A stretch of 64,000 nt of DNA from Nitrospirota bacterium (GCA_035516965.1 DATIZR010000041.1:1-64000), one strand, 5' to 3'. Positions 50,412 to 60,222 are shown, numbered from the stretch's first letter. Translations and numbers: made by a program. Notes: generated from the sequence alone by a model not told the origin.

Positions 50412-52835
50412 TCACGCCGGGAATAACGGCGGAGGCGAAGGGCCCTTTGCCCAGAACTCTGATACGTCCTTTAAGATGCTCCGGGAAACCAGTTCGTTCA
50501 CGTTGGTCTCGAACCAGTCCTTTGGCATGGAACGGGAACAGGCGGATTGGACGAAACGGTTGTCCATCAGAACGATCAAGCCGCGATCGGTCTCGGAACG
50601 GATGACCCTTCCCGCAGCCTGGATCGCCTTGGACATGGCAGGGATCGCGTAAGCGTAGTCGAAGCCAGCGTTGTACTGCTTCTGGTAATATGTCCGCATC
50701 TCTTCGCGCTCGAGATCGAAGTTCGGGAGCGGCGGGCCGATCACGAAGGCGCCAATGGCCATCTCCCCCGGGTAGTCTACGCCTTCCGAGAACGTGCCCC
50801 CCTGGACTGCAAACAGGATTGTCGGGACGGTCCCGCCACGGAGTTGATCAAGGATCTCCTCGACGCGCTTCGCCTTCATTTCACGGTCCTGTTTCAGCAC
50901 TCCGAAACCCTCAGGAGGCAGGAACAGCGCGAGCACCCGTTCGAGAAATTCGAAGCTCGGGAAGAAGGCAAAGTAATTTCCCCGCTTCAACGCCGTGATC
51001 CGGTGAATCCCCTCGGCTATCTTCGCGTAGTTACGCTCACGGTCCGAGTATTTCGTCGAGATCTGGGGAATGATCAAAAGCTTGCGATGCTCCCGGGGGA
51101 AAGGACTCTGGAATTCTGCTGTCTTCACCGTATCGGGATCGAGCCCGGAGAGTTTCGTGTAATAATCGAAAGGCTTGAGCGTCGCCGAGAACCCGACGAC
51201 CTGATCGTACTCGTCGTAGCGGTCCTTCAGCATGGCCGAGGCATCGCAGCAGGTGATCTTGATGAGTCCGCCCGTGGGGTGGGGATGAAAGGTCGAGAAG
51301 AACTCATGATGATCGGGGTCGCCGATGAATTCGAGGGCGTCCGTAAATTCGGACCAGTATAAGCAGAGACCCATGACGACGTCCCGCGGCCGGATCTCGA
51401 CGTCTGAATCAAGATACCGGGAAAGGAACGCCCGGAGTTTCGCGTCCTGCTCGAGAAAGGGGTCCCTCGGCGGGTCGATCTTTGAGGGCGTTGATATTCG
51501 CCCGGGGCTGCACGCGGCGATCGTCCGGATGCAGCCGTCGAGGAGCTCTTCCGCCTCGCGATGGAATCGGTCCGGCAGCTGGCGGATCCCGGCGCGCATG
51601 CTCTCGAGCGTGATGCTCGAAAGAGCCGGGGAGTAGTAGCCCATGGCGCGGGACGGCAGGTTGTGGGCCTCGTCGATCACGAGGTTCGGCCTGCCTGACT
51701 GGTCGATCTCGACCCCCGTCATCCGCCTGAGGGCCGAGCGGGGGGCAAAGACATAGTTGTAGTCGCAGATCACGACGTCGGCATCCCGGGCGGCGTCGAG
51801 CTGCAGTTCGAAGGGGCAGACCTGGTACTGCTCTCCAAGGTTGCGGAACGAGCGGGCCGTCAGCTTCTTTTTTTTCGCGAGAAGGTCCAGGATGCCGTGC
51901 TCGCGGAGCTTGGTGTAATAATCGTCGCCGTATTCGCAGAAGCCGGGGTCGCAGAGCGGCTCGTTCTTGAAGCAGATCTTGCCCTTCGCGGTGATCGAGA
52001 GGGACGTGACCCTGGAGCCGGCCTCCTGGAGCCGCATGACCGCGTCCTCGGCAACGCTGTGCTGGCTGTTCTTCGGCGTGACATAGACCACCTGCTGACC
52101 ACGGGAAAGCGCATCCTTCAGGACCGGGTGAAGCACGCCAGCGGTCTTCCCTAGGCCCGTCGGCGCCTGGATAAGCATTCTCCGTCCCCCGCCGATTCCC
52201 TCCTCCACGTTCTGCATGAGCTCGGTCTGTCCGGGCCGCGGCCGCTCGAAGGGGAAGGCGAATTCGGCTGAAATCTTCCTGCGCCGCGCCGAACGCTTCA
52301 CTGCTTTTTTTGCCTCCTGAACGAGTTCGTCAAGACGGAGGTCCAACCATTGCTCATAAGCGGGGAGTTCGAGCGCGACTTCGAGGTCCTCGGAGCGCCC
52401 GTTCCGGGTCGAGACGAGATGGAACGAGAGCGACGGAATGATGTTGTGTTCGAGCCAGAAAAAGTAGCCGTAGGTCAGGAGCTGCAGGCAGTAGGGGTGG
52501 CCCAGCGGACCCCGTGACAGGCGGGATGAAAGGTCGCTGACCGCAAAGGCCGTTTTGATCTCCTCGATGGCAGGCGGGTTGCGTCGGAAGATGCCGTCCA
52601 TCCTGCCCTCGATCCTGAAACGGCAGCCGGCCCTCTGGAATTCATGCGACACGGGGACTTCGGATTCATAGGAAGGATCGGATTTTGCCCGTTTCCTTTG
52701 CACCCGGACGTGGATGTCCTGTCCTTCAGCGGCTGCGCGCCCGTAGCCGGAATGGGCCTCGATGCTGCCAATGCGCGGGCAGGGCAATGCGAAATCGCGG
52801 AGCGATACGGTGATGAGTTTGAGGTCAGCATTCAT
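50412..52835 (-). CDS. PD-(D/E)XK nuclease fused to XPD/DinG-type iron-sulfur helicase
   Basis: 807 residues from ATG 52835. The N-terminal ~210 residues hold a Cas4/RecB-like nuclease pattern: GRMDGIF, then IEEIKTA, then a HPYCLQLLTYGY helix. The helicase part follows: PTGLGKT (motif I), the four-Cys cluster region (ICFKNEPLCDPGFC, later QVCPFE), DEAH box VIDEAHNLP, motif V/VI GTFSEGVDYPGE and AAGRVIRS. XPD/DinG enzymes are 5'-3' DNA helicases in repair; fusion to a nuclease would let one protein unwind and cut. A promoter lies 11 bp upstream. Not linked to CRISPR genes here. Confidence 0.85.
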   Translation of the reverse strand: MNADLKLITVSLRDFALPCPRIGSIEAHSGYGRAAAEGQDIHVRVQRKRAKSDPSYESEVPVSHEFQRAGCRFRIEGRMDGIFRRNPPAIEEIKTAFAVSDLSSRLSRGPLGHPYCLQLLTYGYFFWLEHNIIPSLSFHLVSTRNGRSEDLEVALELPAYEQWLDLRLDELVQEAKKAVKRSARRRKISAEFAFPFERPRPGQTELMQNVEEGIGGGRRMLIQAPTGLGKTAGVLHPVLKDALSRGQQVVYVTPKNSQHSVAEDAVMRLQEAGSRVTSLSITAKGKICFKNEPLCDPGFCEYGDDYYTKLREHGILDLLAKKKKLTARSFRNLGEQYQVCPFELQLDAARDADVVICDYNYVFAPRSALRRMTGVEIDQSGRPNLVIDEAHNLPSRAMGYYSPALSSITLESMRAGIRQLPDRFHREAEELLDGCIRTIAACSPGRISTPSKIDPPRDPFLEQDAKLRAFLSRYLDSDVEIRPRDVVMGLCLYWSEFTDALEFIGDPDHHEFFSTFHPHPTGGLIKITCCDASAMLKDRYDEYDQVVGFSATLKPFDYYTKLSGLDPDTVKTAEFQSPFPREHRKLLIIPQISTKYSDRERNYAKIAEGIHRITALKRGNYFAFFPSFEFLERVLALFLPPEGFGVLKQDREMKAKRVEEILDQLRGGTVPTILFAVQGGTFSEGVDYPGEMAIGAFVIGPPLPNFDLEREEMRTYYQKQYNAGFDYAYAIPAMSKAIQAAGRVIRSETDRGLIVLMDNRFVQSACSRSMPKDWFETNVNELVSRSILKDVSEFWAKGPSPPPLFPA

Positions 52836-52846
52836 GCCGGTGTACT

Positions 52847-52876
52847 CTTTTACCCCAGAGGACGCCGGGAAAGCAA
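52847..52876 (-). promoter_or_regulatory. promoter for the nuclease-helicase, -10 near the start codon
   Basis: Minus strand TTGCTT (52876-52871) and TAAAAG (52852-52847), 18 bp apart; the -10 ends 11 bp before the ATG at 52835 and no ribosome site intervenes, so the leader would be 4 nt or less. The gap 52877-53066 shows nothing else. Confidence 0.4.
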
Positions 52877-53066
52877 ATAAAAAAGAAATCATGGCGGCTG
52901 ATGCACAGTTCATGGTGGGCGGTGGGAGGGTCCTTGCGATGCGTAGGGGTTTGGCGAAGTTCTTTACGGCGGGGCCTCTGCGCCGTCGGCCCGCACGGCC
53001 GAAGGGGGAGGCGGCAACTGTCGACCCGTTTCTGAAGGATCTGCGGCGGGGTGCAGCTCTCGCCCG

Positions 53067-53978
53067 TCAGGTTCCCTTGAAGAACCGCGCAAGCCTTGCC
53101 GGGAGCCGCGTCTCGAGGATAACGCGGTGCTCCGCGCGGTCCAGGGCAGCCGTCCGGATCTCTTCCGCGCTGTCGTAGTATGGCTTGTCGTTCACCCGGA
53201 GGCCGGCCCGCCTCGCTTCCTCGACGAGGATCTGCATGTATTCTGCGATGTGCTGCGCGGTATGCGAGTTCGTATCGTGGAATGTCACGATGACGGGGAT
53301 CACGCCGTTCACGACCGGCAATTCGCCGCGTCCTATCCTGCCGCGCACACGCTGGAGTTCGGACAGCATGCTCCCGTGACGCTGGCTGCTTAGAACATTG
53401 CTGAACTGAAAGAAGCCGCCGCTCCCGTCGTAGGCCTTAATGTCGGAAAGGACCATGTACAGCCCATTGTTCTCGTACCGCCCGAGGGTCTTGGCGTTGT
53501 AACGCCAGAAGGTGGGCCGGACAAAGAGGGGAAGGCTGCCCGTGATCCGGGCGATGTCGTCCATGCCGTCCGTGAGCGACTGCTGGAGCTCTTCGGGCGC
53601 CATCAAGGTATGGTTGATGTGGCCGCGAACAGATCCGCTGTGCAGGGCGAGCACATGGCCCTCGGCATGTTCGCGCTTCATGAGCGCCTTGCCCGCCTCT
53701 GCCCCGCCATGCTTCGGCTCCCTGGTCTGGACGAAGAAGATGGCTTTGACATTGCGCTGCACCGCGTTGGATCTGAGGCTGTCGAGCACGCTAACCGTCG
53801 GGCAGGGAGTAGTCGAGGCAGCCGGACCGTCGTCGAAGGTCAGGAGGAACCTGATCCCGGCATCAGCGCGCGGCAGAGTAAGCGGTCTTTCCGGGGCCAG
53901 GGTCTGACACGAGGTTAGCAGGGGGAAAAGGCCTAGAAAGGAAATGGAATATAGAATATTTCGGAAAATATGGTGCAT
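53067..53978 (-). CDS. NodB-like polysaccharide deacetylase lipoprotein
   Basis: 303 residues. Signal with lipobox LLTSC (C24) for lipidation, then LLTFDDGP (D49, D50; catalytic base and metal ligand) and HSGSVRGHINH, where the usual HxxxH spacing is wider (H113, H120, H123), followed by HDTNSHT as the late catalytic motif. Likely removes N-acetyl groups from peptidoglycan or a surface polysaccharide at the periplasmic face; the changed His spacing leaves activity uncertain. Its promoter lies at 54010-54038. Confidence 0.75.
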   Translation of the reverse strand: MHHIFRNILYSISFLGLFPLLTSCQTLAPERPLTLPRADAGIRFLLTFDDGPAASTTPCPTVSVLDSLRSNAVQRNVKAIFFVQTREPKHGGAEAGKALMKREHAEGHVLALHSGSVRGHINHTLMAPEELQQSLTDGMDDIARITGSLPLFVRPTFWRYNAKTLGRYENNGLYMVLSDIKAYDGSGGFFQFSNVLSSQRHGSMLSELQRVRGRIGRGELPVVNGVIPVIVTFHDTNSHTAQHIAEYMQILVEEARRAGLRVNDKPYYDSAEEIRTAALDRAEHRVILETRLPARLARFFKGT

Positions 53979-54009
53979 GTTCTCATCCTGTCACAGTAAA
54001 GAGGCTCCT

Positions 54010-54038
54010 ATTTTACAAAAAATAGTTATTTTTGGCAA
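54010..54038 (-). promoter_or_regulatory. promoter for the deacetylase lipoprotein (gap 53979-54292)
   Basis: Minus strand TTGCCA (54038-54033) and TAAAAT (54015-54010), 17 bp apart; AGGATGAG precedes the ATG. The rest of the A+T-rich gap to 54292 contains no supported gene; TATAAA near 54273 may serve the plus-strand gene at 54293. Confidence 0.6.
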
Positions 54039-54292
54039 GTATTTTTTGTATGCCCCGTATTCCTGGTATACGCAAGTTCTAAAAGCTTCGCATCTTTTTT
54101 CAGGTGACATAAACGTGTCGGAAACGATACACGCCCGCGCAGACGGGGACGGACTGAAGCCATAATAAACGTGAAACGTCAGTCTTGATCATCCTCCATC
54201 CGGGGCATGGCATTGACCCTTTCTGGCTATGGTGAGCGGAACCCAGCCCCGATCGGATTAAAGAAATTTCCTATAAAATCCGACAAGAAGAC

Positions 54293-54913
54293 ATGCTTGC
54301 TCAGCCCGTCAAGCGGCGCCGCGGGAGGATTAGTGCCTTCATCGCCGCGATGCTGCTCGCCTCATGCATGACCATGCCCCAGGGGCAGGTGCGACGCTTC
54401 ATCGATATGCCGGATCAAAAGGTCCTGCTGGTGGGCAAGGTTGCCATTTCACCGCCGCTTCAGCCCAGGGAGCAAATGTTGAAAACATCCCTCGGCGAGC
54501 GTTTTCGAAACAAACTCCTCCTGTACTGTGCAGCACAATTCAGGGATTTCCGGACGTCGCGGCCCGACGCCTACGAAGGATCATACGAGGTTACCCCCGA
54601 TGAGACATTCTATATCGAGGTGAACAAGGGCACGACGATCTATGTCAGCGGCGTCCTGTTCTACACCGAGTTCGACCCTCCGTACAGCATCGTTTCCCAT
54701 GTCTATCCCGGACTCTCCCGGGTCGAAATAAGCAGCGATGATGAGGCTGTGTATGTCGGCACGATCCAGTTCTCCCGGGACGAACACGATGATCTCGTCC
54801 TGATGGCAATCCGCGACGACTACCGGGGGGCGGAGCAGGAGTTCAAAGAACGCTTCACGACGAGCACGACCCTCCGGAAAGCCCTGCTCGAGCCCGTGAG
54901 CATAGGCAAATGA
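54293..54913 (+). CDS. hypothetical lipoprotein
   Basis: 206 residues with Arg-rich N-terminus, helix AFIAAMLLASC and lipobox C25. The mature part is mixed alpha/beta with no recognised motif; VTPDETFYIEVNKGTTIYVS and VSGVLFYTEFDPPY suggest a beta-rich domain. Encoded divergently from the deacetylase lipoprotein, so both may be envelope functions. No clear ribosome site precedes the ATG. Confidence 0.65.
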   Translation: MLAQPVKRRRGRISAFIAAMLLASCMTMPQGQVRRFIDMPDQKVLLVGKVAISPPLQPREQMLKTSLGERFRNKLLLYCAAQFRDFRTSRPDAYEGSYEVTPDETFYIEVNKGTTIYVSGVLFYTEFDPPYSIVSHVYPGLSRVEISSDDEAVYVGTIQFSRDEHDDLVLMAIRDDYRGAEQEFKERFTTSTTLRKALLEPVSIGK

Positions 54914-55051
54914 TCCGGCTTCCGGCGTGACCGCCGCGGCCGGACGAGCCGTGTTCGCTCCCTCGTGGACGCTCATCGTTTTCATCTTGCCTTTTCAGGC
55001 CGCTTATACTATCTTTTCCCCGGGAGAGAGTTCCTGTTCTCAGGGGGGGAG

Positions 55052-55558
55052 ATGAAGATCAACATGCGTCTGGTAGCGCTGTTCACGGCAGCCGTTGCGC
55101 TGGCGGCTGGATTCTATATTGTCCAGCAGGCAAGCGCTCCGGAAAGCTCGATCATCGCGCGGGAGAAGAAACGAATCGCAGCGTCGTTCGACAAAAGCCG
55201 CGTCGAGAAGGACCCCGTGTATGCGATCGAGTTCCAGGACAAACTCCAGGTCCTGGACTACCGGCTGGCCATGGCCTACAAGAGCGAGGACAAGCCGGAC
55301 GCAGCCATCGCCGTGCTCCAGAAGTTGATCGCCGACGAAGAGGGCGGGAGCAGCCAGGGCGGCGTGCGGCGGTCCGCCAGCTATCTCAAGGAGGTCCGCT
55401 ACTATGATGCCCTGCAGGCCTTGTACGGGATGAAGCATGACGAGGCCACAGCGGAACGGGCGATGGAGCGCCGGAACGATCTCATGGCCCGCGCTGAGGC
55501 GGCAAAGCGCAGGGAGCGGATGGAAGAGGGAAAATCCATCGGCGTGGGAGGAGAGTAG
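55052..55558 (+). CDS. membrane-anchored helical protein of unknown function
   Basis: 168 residues from ATG 55052 (an ATG at 55064 is also possible). One N-terminal helix (RLVALFTAAVALAAGFYIV), then a helical region with a TPR-like stretch (YRLAMAYKSEDKPDAAIAVL) and a charged C-terminus. TTGCCT and TATCTT, 17 bp apart, lie just upstream (54987-55015 region). No family recognised. A terminator follows. Confidence 0.6.
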   Translation: MKINMRLVALFTAAVALAAGFYIVQQASAPESSIIAREKKRIAASFDKSRVEKDPVYAIEFQDKLQVLDYRLAMAYKSEDKPDAAIAVLQKLIADEEGGSSQGGVRRSASYLKEVRYYDALQALYGMKHDEATAERAMERRNDLMARAEAAKRRERMEEGKSIGVGGE

Positions 55559-55571
55559 CGGCAATTGATGC

Positions 55572-55608
55572 TCCGGGGATGGTCGGAACGGCCCCGGATC
55601 TCTTTTTT
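55572..55608 (+). terminator. Rho-independent terminator
   Basis: TCCGGGG (55572-55578) pairs with CCCCGGA (55592-55598) over a 13-nt loop, followed by TCTCTTTTTT. Confidence 0.85.
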
Positions 55609-55732
55609 GCGAACAGGTTGAACGGATATTCAGGCATTGCAGGAAGGGTTGACTCCGCCTGCAGGAACAAACGGTAGCGCCCTCGCGGCTTCTGCCGCGT
55701 GTATACATCATACCGGAACAAGGAGAACGCGG

Positions 55733-57325
55733 TTGACACCCATGATGGAATCGAACCAAGCAAACACCAAGCCATTCTCAGATGCGTCGCCCGGGAGTCC
55801 GGCGCGCGATCCCATAGACATATTGCTGAAGCACATGAGGCCCGGCTATAGGGGCGTTATCGGCAGCCCGCTGAACCTTTGCCGCGTTTTATGCGAGATC
55901 ACGGAAGGCATGATCGGGAGAACGGGCCGGCAGAACGGCCTGCTCTACGGATGGTACGCTGAAGGCGGGAAGAAAAAGGACATCATTCAATTCAGGGCAA
56001 CCTCGGCCTTCGAGATTTTTCGTGAGATGAACGGAGAGATAGCCCTGCATTCGATCGAGCAGCAGGAGTACCAGCTGTTGCGAAGACGTCTCGCCGTACT
56101 TCCCGTGCCTGTGTTGATCAATAAACTGGGGATCGAGAAGGAGTACAAGACGGCGCTGGACATTTACCGGAAGGACCAGTTGAATCTGCGGCAGCGCAGA
56201 GAGGCCGAGAAGAAAAGGCTGGAGCGGGAAAACAGCATTGAATCGGTGCTCAAGAGGATCGAGAGCGCCCGCAGCGGCGATATTCTCTTCCCCCTGCGCG
56301 GCATGAAGACTATCTCGGCACTCATGGACAGGGGATTCGAGCCCGGGATCTGCGATAATCCCGACCTCTGGGTGGATGCGGAGGAATTCGCAAGCCTCTA
56401 CTGTAAGAACAAAGCGACCGGTGAAGAACTCTTATTGATCGGCAGGGAAAAACTGCAGGCCGTAACGGAACAGGACAGGATCGAATACAAATTTGTTGTT
56501 GCGAAAAGCAAAGACAAACCGGACGACTTCAGGGTGCGGTACAGCAGGTTCAACAGAACGCGGGAGGAGGATTCGCAAAGGAACTGGAGAGAGGAGTTCT
56601 TTCAGGGTCTTGCCGTGTTAACCACGTACCCGGAAGAGCTGATGAACAGGACCGTCGCCGACCTGGAAGTCATGGCGAAGGCTATCGACGGCGTGATCGA
56701 TGAAAGAAGCCGGATCGAGGAGGGATTGCTGCCCTATGACAGTCTGTTCAAGAAGCAAACACGAGCGATCCTGGTGGACATGCTGACGGCCAAGAAGCCG
56801 CTCCCCGAGATAAGAAAAAACCTGGACTATTTTGAACACACCGGCATTATCGAGCCGGCGTACCGGGACAGCCTCTATGAATTGATACGACTGGAGCAGG
56901 CAGGCGTGACGCTCTACGATCATCTCGCCAGCGGGGACCGGGACAAGACGCTTGAACTCGTACAAACAATGGGGAAACAGCAATCCGTCGATATCAGGAA
57001 GATCCTGGAGGGAATCGAGATACGCGGGGTCTCAGAGAACCAGGCGTTCAAAGACTACATTTATTCCCACGGATCGATACGCTCATCGGAAGTCCATAAG
57101 AAGCGGGTAAAGGAAATCGTTACGCTCATCCTGAAAAACATTCCCGGCGAGATCAATGCGGAAAACATCATGATAGCCATGCGGCCCTTTGTGGAGGAAC
57201 TTGGTCTGGAGGAACTGGACCGGATACGGCAAAGAATATTGGAGCTGAAAAAAGTAGTGGCCATGAGGCAGGAACAGCAGCAGGACAGTGGCGGAACGCC
57301 GGTTCCGGAAGAACAGCGGAGGTAG
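55733..57325 (+). CDS. large soluble protein of unknown function
   Basis: 530 residues from a TTG at 55733 with AAGGAG exactly 7 nt upstream; ATGs at 55742 and 55745 are alternatives. It has no signal peptide or membrane helix. The middle (about residues 150-175) is a short charged coiled-coil region (RQRREAEKKRLERENSIES), and the C-terminal half is helical, rich in Glu, Lys and Arg, with leucine-spaced helices. The N-terminus contains a compact region with RPGYRGVIGSPLNLCRVL. No family recognised. Followed by a 148-bp gap and a convergent GGDEF-EAL gene. Confidence 0.6.
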   Translation: MTPMMESNQANTKPFSDASPGSPARDPIDILLKHMRPGYRGVIGSPLNLCRVLCEITEGMIGRTGRQNGLLYGWYAEGGKKKDIIQFRATSAFEIFREMNGEIALHSIEQQEYQLLRRRLAVLPVPVLINKLGIEKEYKTALDIYRKDQLNLRQRREAEKKRLERENSIESVLKRIESARSGDILFPLRGMKTISALMDRGFEPGICDNPDLWVDAEEFASLYCKNKATGEELLLIGREKLQAVTEQDRIEYKFVVAKSKDKPDDFRVRYSRFNRTREEDSQRNWREEFFQGLAVLTTYPEELMNRTVADLEVMAKAIDGVIDERSRIEEGLLPYDSLFKKQTRAILVDMLTAKKPLPEIRKNLDYFEHTGIIEPAYRDSLYELIRLEQAGVTLYDHLASGDRDKTLELVQTMGKQQSVDIRKILEGIEIRGVSENQAFKDYIYSHGSIRSSEVHKKRVKEIVTLILKNIPGEINAENIMIAMRPFVEELGLEELDRIRQRILELKKVVAMRQEQQQDSGGTPVPEEQRR

Positions 57326-57473
57326 TACGCTGAGGAGTGTTCTTTCCGGGTGTTCCCGGCTGCACAGATTCAGGGATGCGTCATCGTATGAGCTTTGGCT
57401 TGACTGGTAAGCCCTTCCCGCCGCCCCCCAAGGGCGGCGACACTTCGTCCGCCCTTCGCGCCACATTGTCCCT

Positions 57474-60158
57474 TTAGCCCATCAGCTGTTCGAACTCCCG
57501 GGGAAGGACCGCGAGGCTGAAGTAGAAGCCCTGGCCCATGTCGCATTTGAGCAGGCGTAGTATTTTCCACTGCTCTTCGGACTCGATGCCCTCGGCGATG
57601 GTCTTCAGGTTCAGGCTGTGCGCCATGGATATGATGGCCGAGACGAGGGAGGTAGTGTCCGGGTCCACGGCCACGTCGCGGACGAAGGACTGGTCGATCT
57701 TGATCGCGTCAACGGGAAATTTCTTGAGATAGCTGAGCGATGAATAGCCGGTGCCGAAGTCATCGATGGAGATGGAGACCCCGATGCCCTTCAGCCGCTT
57801 GAGCACCGCCACGGCGAAGTCCTGGTCCCTCATGAAGGTGCTTTCGGTGACCTCCAGCGTGAGCCTGTGGGGGTCGATCCCGTGCTCGCGGACCGCATTC
57901 TCCACGGTCTCCGCCAGGTAGTCGTACCGGAACTGGGCCGGTGAAAGGTTCACCGCCACCGGCAGGTGCGACTTCCCATTCGACCATTCCCGGATCTGCC
58001 GGCATGCGGTCCTGAGCACCCAGGCCCCCACCTCGTTGATCATTCCGGTCTCCTCGAGCATGGGGATGAACTTCGCCGGTGACACCCTTCCGAATTCCTC
58101 GTTGTTCCATCTGAGCAGCGCTTCCGCTCCCGCTACGTTCCGCGTGCTGAGGTGATAGTAGGGCTGATAGGCCAGGACGTACTCCTTGTTCTGCAGCGCG
58201 TCGGTGAGGCGGCGCTCCATGAACACGAGCTCCGTCATGCCCTCGTTCATGCCGGGGGTATAGAAGTGGTAGCGGTTCCGGCCGAGGGCCTTTGCCTTGG
58301 CCAGCGCCGCGTCGGCGTTCTTCATGAGCGCGAGGGCATTGTTCCCGTCGGACGGGCAAACGGAGATGCCCACGGCAAGGGTCACGGCGATCTCCTTTCC
58401 CCCGGACATGACGATCTGGGGGACGTTCTTCATGATCATCTTGACGAACAGGATTGCGTCGGCAGGCTTGGCCACGTCGTGCAGGACGATGCCGAACTCG
58501 TCGCTGCCGAGGCGTCCCACGATGTCGCCCTTGTTCACGGAGACCGACAGGCTTTCCGCAACCTGCTTGAGCACGCTGTTCGCCGCCTCGACGCCGTAGA
58601 TCTCGTTCAGGTATTTGAAGCGGTCGATATCGATCATCAGCACCGCCAGGGTTCTCCGGACCGCGGCATCGCTCATCAGTTCCCGGTTCAGGCGGTCGGT
58701 GAAGAGGTCGCGGTTCGGCAGCCCCGTCAGCGTGTCATAGGAAGCAAGGTAGTCGAGCTTGTCCCGCATATGCTTGACCGGGGTGAGATCGCTTCCCGTG
58801 AAGACCACATGGGTCACGCTTCCCGAAAGGTCCGTGATAGGGGCGGCGGCCTGGTCGAGGAATATTAATTCACCGTTCTTGCGGACCGCGGTCATTTCGG
58901 CATGGAAGGTCCTGCCCGCGAGCGCGGTATCCCACATTTCACGGTAGCGCCGGCCATCATGCTGGTCCATCAGGAGCAGTCCCATGCCCCCGGCAATGAA
59001 CTCGTCCCGCGTGAACCCCGTCACGTCTTCGACGGCCCTGTTGACGAACTCCACTCTCCCGGAGCGGTCCGTGATCACCACGAGGTTCCCCGCCTGCTCC
59101 ACGGTCAACGACAGCTTCTTCAGCAGGTCCCCGGTCATTTTCTGCTCCGTCACGTCCCGTACGGAGACCGCATAGCCCCGGAGCCGACCATCTTCCCTCC
59201 GCAGCGCGGTGATCATGCTCTGGGCCTGGAACGCTGAGCCATCCTTGCGCCTGCGGGGGCCTGCCTGCTCGAACCGGCCCTCCGTCTCCGCGGTTCTGAG
59301 GCCGTGACCGGGACGTCCGAGCTTTACGTCCTCGTCCAGGAAGCAGAGTTCATAGCGCCTTCCGACAATGTCCCGTTCAGAGAACCCGAGCAGGCGCTCT
59401 GCGGCCGGGTTCCACGATGATATGGTGCCGTTTGCGGCAACCAGGAACTGTGCCATGTCCTTCTGCCCCTCAAAAAGGATACGGAACTGCTCCTTGAGAT
59501 CCTGCAGTTCCAGGCGCGCCTGGCGGGAGCTTTTATATTCCCATCCGATAAACAGGAGGGACAGGACGACGATGAGCAGCGCGGCCCCGTAGGCGGCAGC
59601 GACCAGGGAGATGTTGCGCTGGACGCCCTGCTCGAGCATGCGGTCCTGGTCGAGGCTTGCCCGGACGCCATTCTGCTCGAGGCCTGAAAGTTCCCTGCCG
59701 ACCTGACCGGCAAGCCGTTTTTCTTCACCGGCCTTGATCAGGGTCGCGGCCGCGTTCCGGCCTTCCCGGGAGCGCGCGGATACGACCTGTTCCGCCAGCC
59801 GGAGCCGCTGGTCCACCAGGAGGGAGACGGCCTCGATCACGCGAAGGCTGTCGACCGAGTCCCGGCAGAGGGCCTTGAGTTCGCTGAGATGCCGCATCAG
59901 GTCGCCCGAAGCGGTGCCGAACTCGATGAAGTACGTCTGCTCCCCGGACAGGGCGTAGCCCAATTCGGCTGCCTCGATTTCCTGCAGAGCGGAGCGAAGG
60001 AGGCCGATCGTTCTCAGCATCTTGAGATCCTGGGCGTTGGCTCCTGGCGGGCCGGCACGGAGCGGGTTGTGGGTGTACAGAATATAACCGATGGATCCGA
60101 CGACCAGCAGTCCCAAGACTAAAAGGAGCGCCAGTTTTTTTCTGAAGGCCAGGCTCAT
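57474..60158 (-). CDS. CHASE3-PAS-PAS-GGDEF-EAL cyclic-di-GMP protein
   Basis: 894 residues from ATG 60158. TM1 (about 9-30), CHASE3-like periplasmic helical domain (about 40-190), TM2 (about 193-215), two PAS domains (about 240-355 and 365-480), a GGDEF domain with IDIDRFKYLNE and the signature GSDEF (first G changed context, second G to S), then an EAL domain (AEALLRWNN) with conserved DDFGTGYSS and ESTF. The cyclase site is degenerate but GSDEF can still be active; the EAL residues look complete, so hydrolysis of cyclic-di-GMP is likely. TTGACA-16-TACAAT lies upstream. Confidence 0.92.
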   Translation of the reverse strand: MSLAFRKKLALLLVLGLLVVGSIGYILYTHNPLRAGPPGANAQDLKMLRTIGLLRSALQEIEAAELGYALSGEQTYFIEFGTASGDLMRHLSELKALCRDSVDSLRVIEAVSLLVDQRLRLAEQVVSARSREGRNAAATLIKAGEEKRLAGQVGRELSGLEQNGVRASLDQDRMLEQGVQRNISLVAAAYGAALLIVVLSLLFIGWEYKSSRQARLELQDLKEQFRILFEGQKDMAQFLVAANGTISSWNPAAERLLGFSERDIVGRRYELCFLDEDVKLGRPGHGLRTAETEGRFEQAGPRRRKDGSAFQAQSMITALRREDGRLRGYAVSVRDVTEQKMTGDLLKKLSLTVEQAGNLVVITDRSGRVEFVNRAVEDVTGFTRDEFIAGGMGLLLMDQHDGRRYREMWDTALAGRTFHAEMTAVRKNGELIFLDQAAAPITDLSGSVTHVVFTGSDLTPVKHMRDKLDYLASYDTLTGLPNRDLFTDRLNRELMSDAAVRRTLAVLMIDIDRFKYLNEIYGVEAANSVLKQVAESLSVSVNKGDIVGRLGSDEFGIVLHDVAKPADAILFVKMIMKNVPQIVMSGGKEIAVTLAVGISVCPSDGNNALALMKNADAALAKAKALGRNRYHFYTPGMNEGMTELVFMERRLTDALQNKEYVLAYQPYYHLSTRNVAGAEALLRWNNEEFGRVSPAKFIPMLEETGMINEVGAWVLRTACRQIREWSNGKSHLPVAVNLSPAQFRYDYLAETVENAVREHGIDPHRLTLEVTESTFMRDQDFAVAVLKRLKGIGVSISIDDFGTGYSSLSYLKKFPVDAIKIDQSFVRDVAVDPDTTSLVSAIISMAHSLNLKTIAEGIESEEQWKILRLLKCDMGQGFYFSLAVLPREFEQLMG

Positions 60159-60222
60159 GCGGGATTCCCTTTGCGTGCGACGGCGCCATGACGGGCCCTG
60201 GTGCCGCAGAACGGGACACCGT

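Noticed and set aside
50412-52835. CRISPR-linked Cas4 as the function of the nuclease-helicase
   Set aside because: No repeats or cas genes in the window; the helicase half is XPD/DinG-like.
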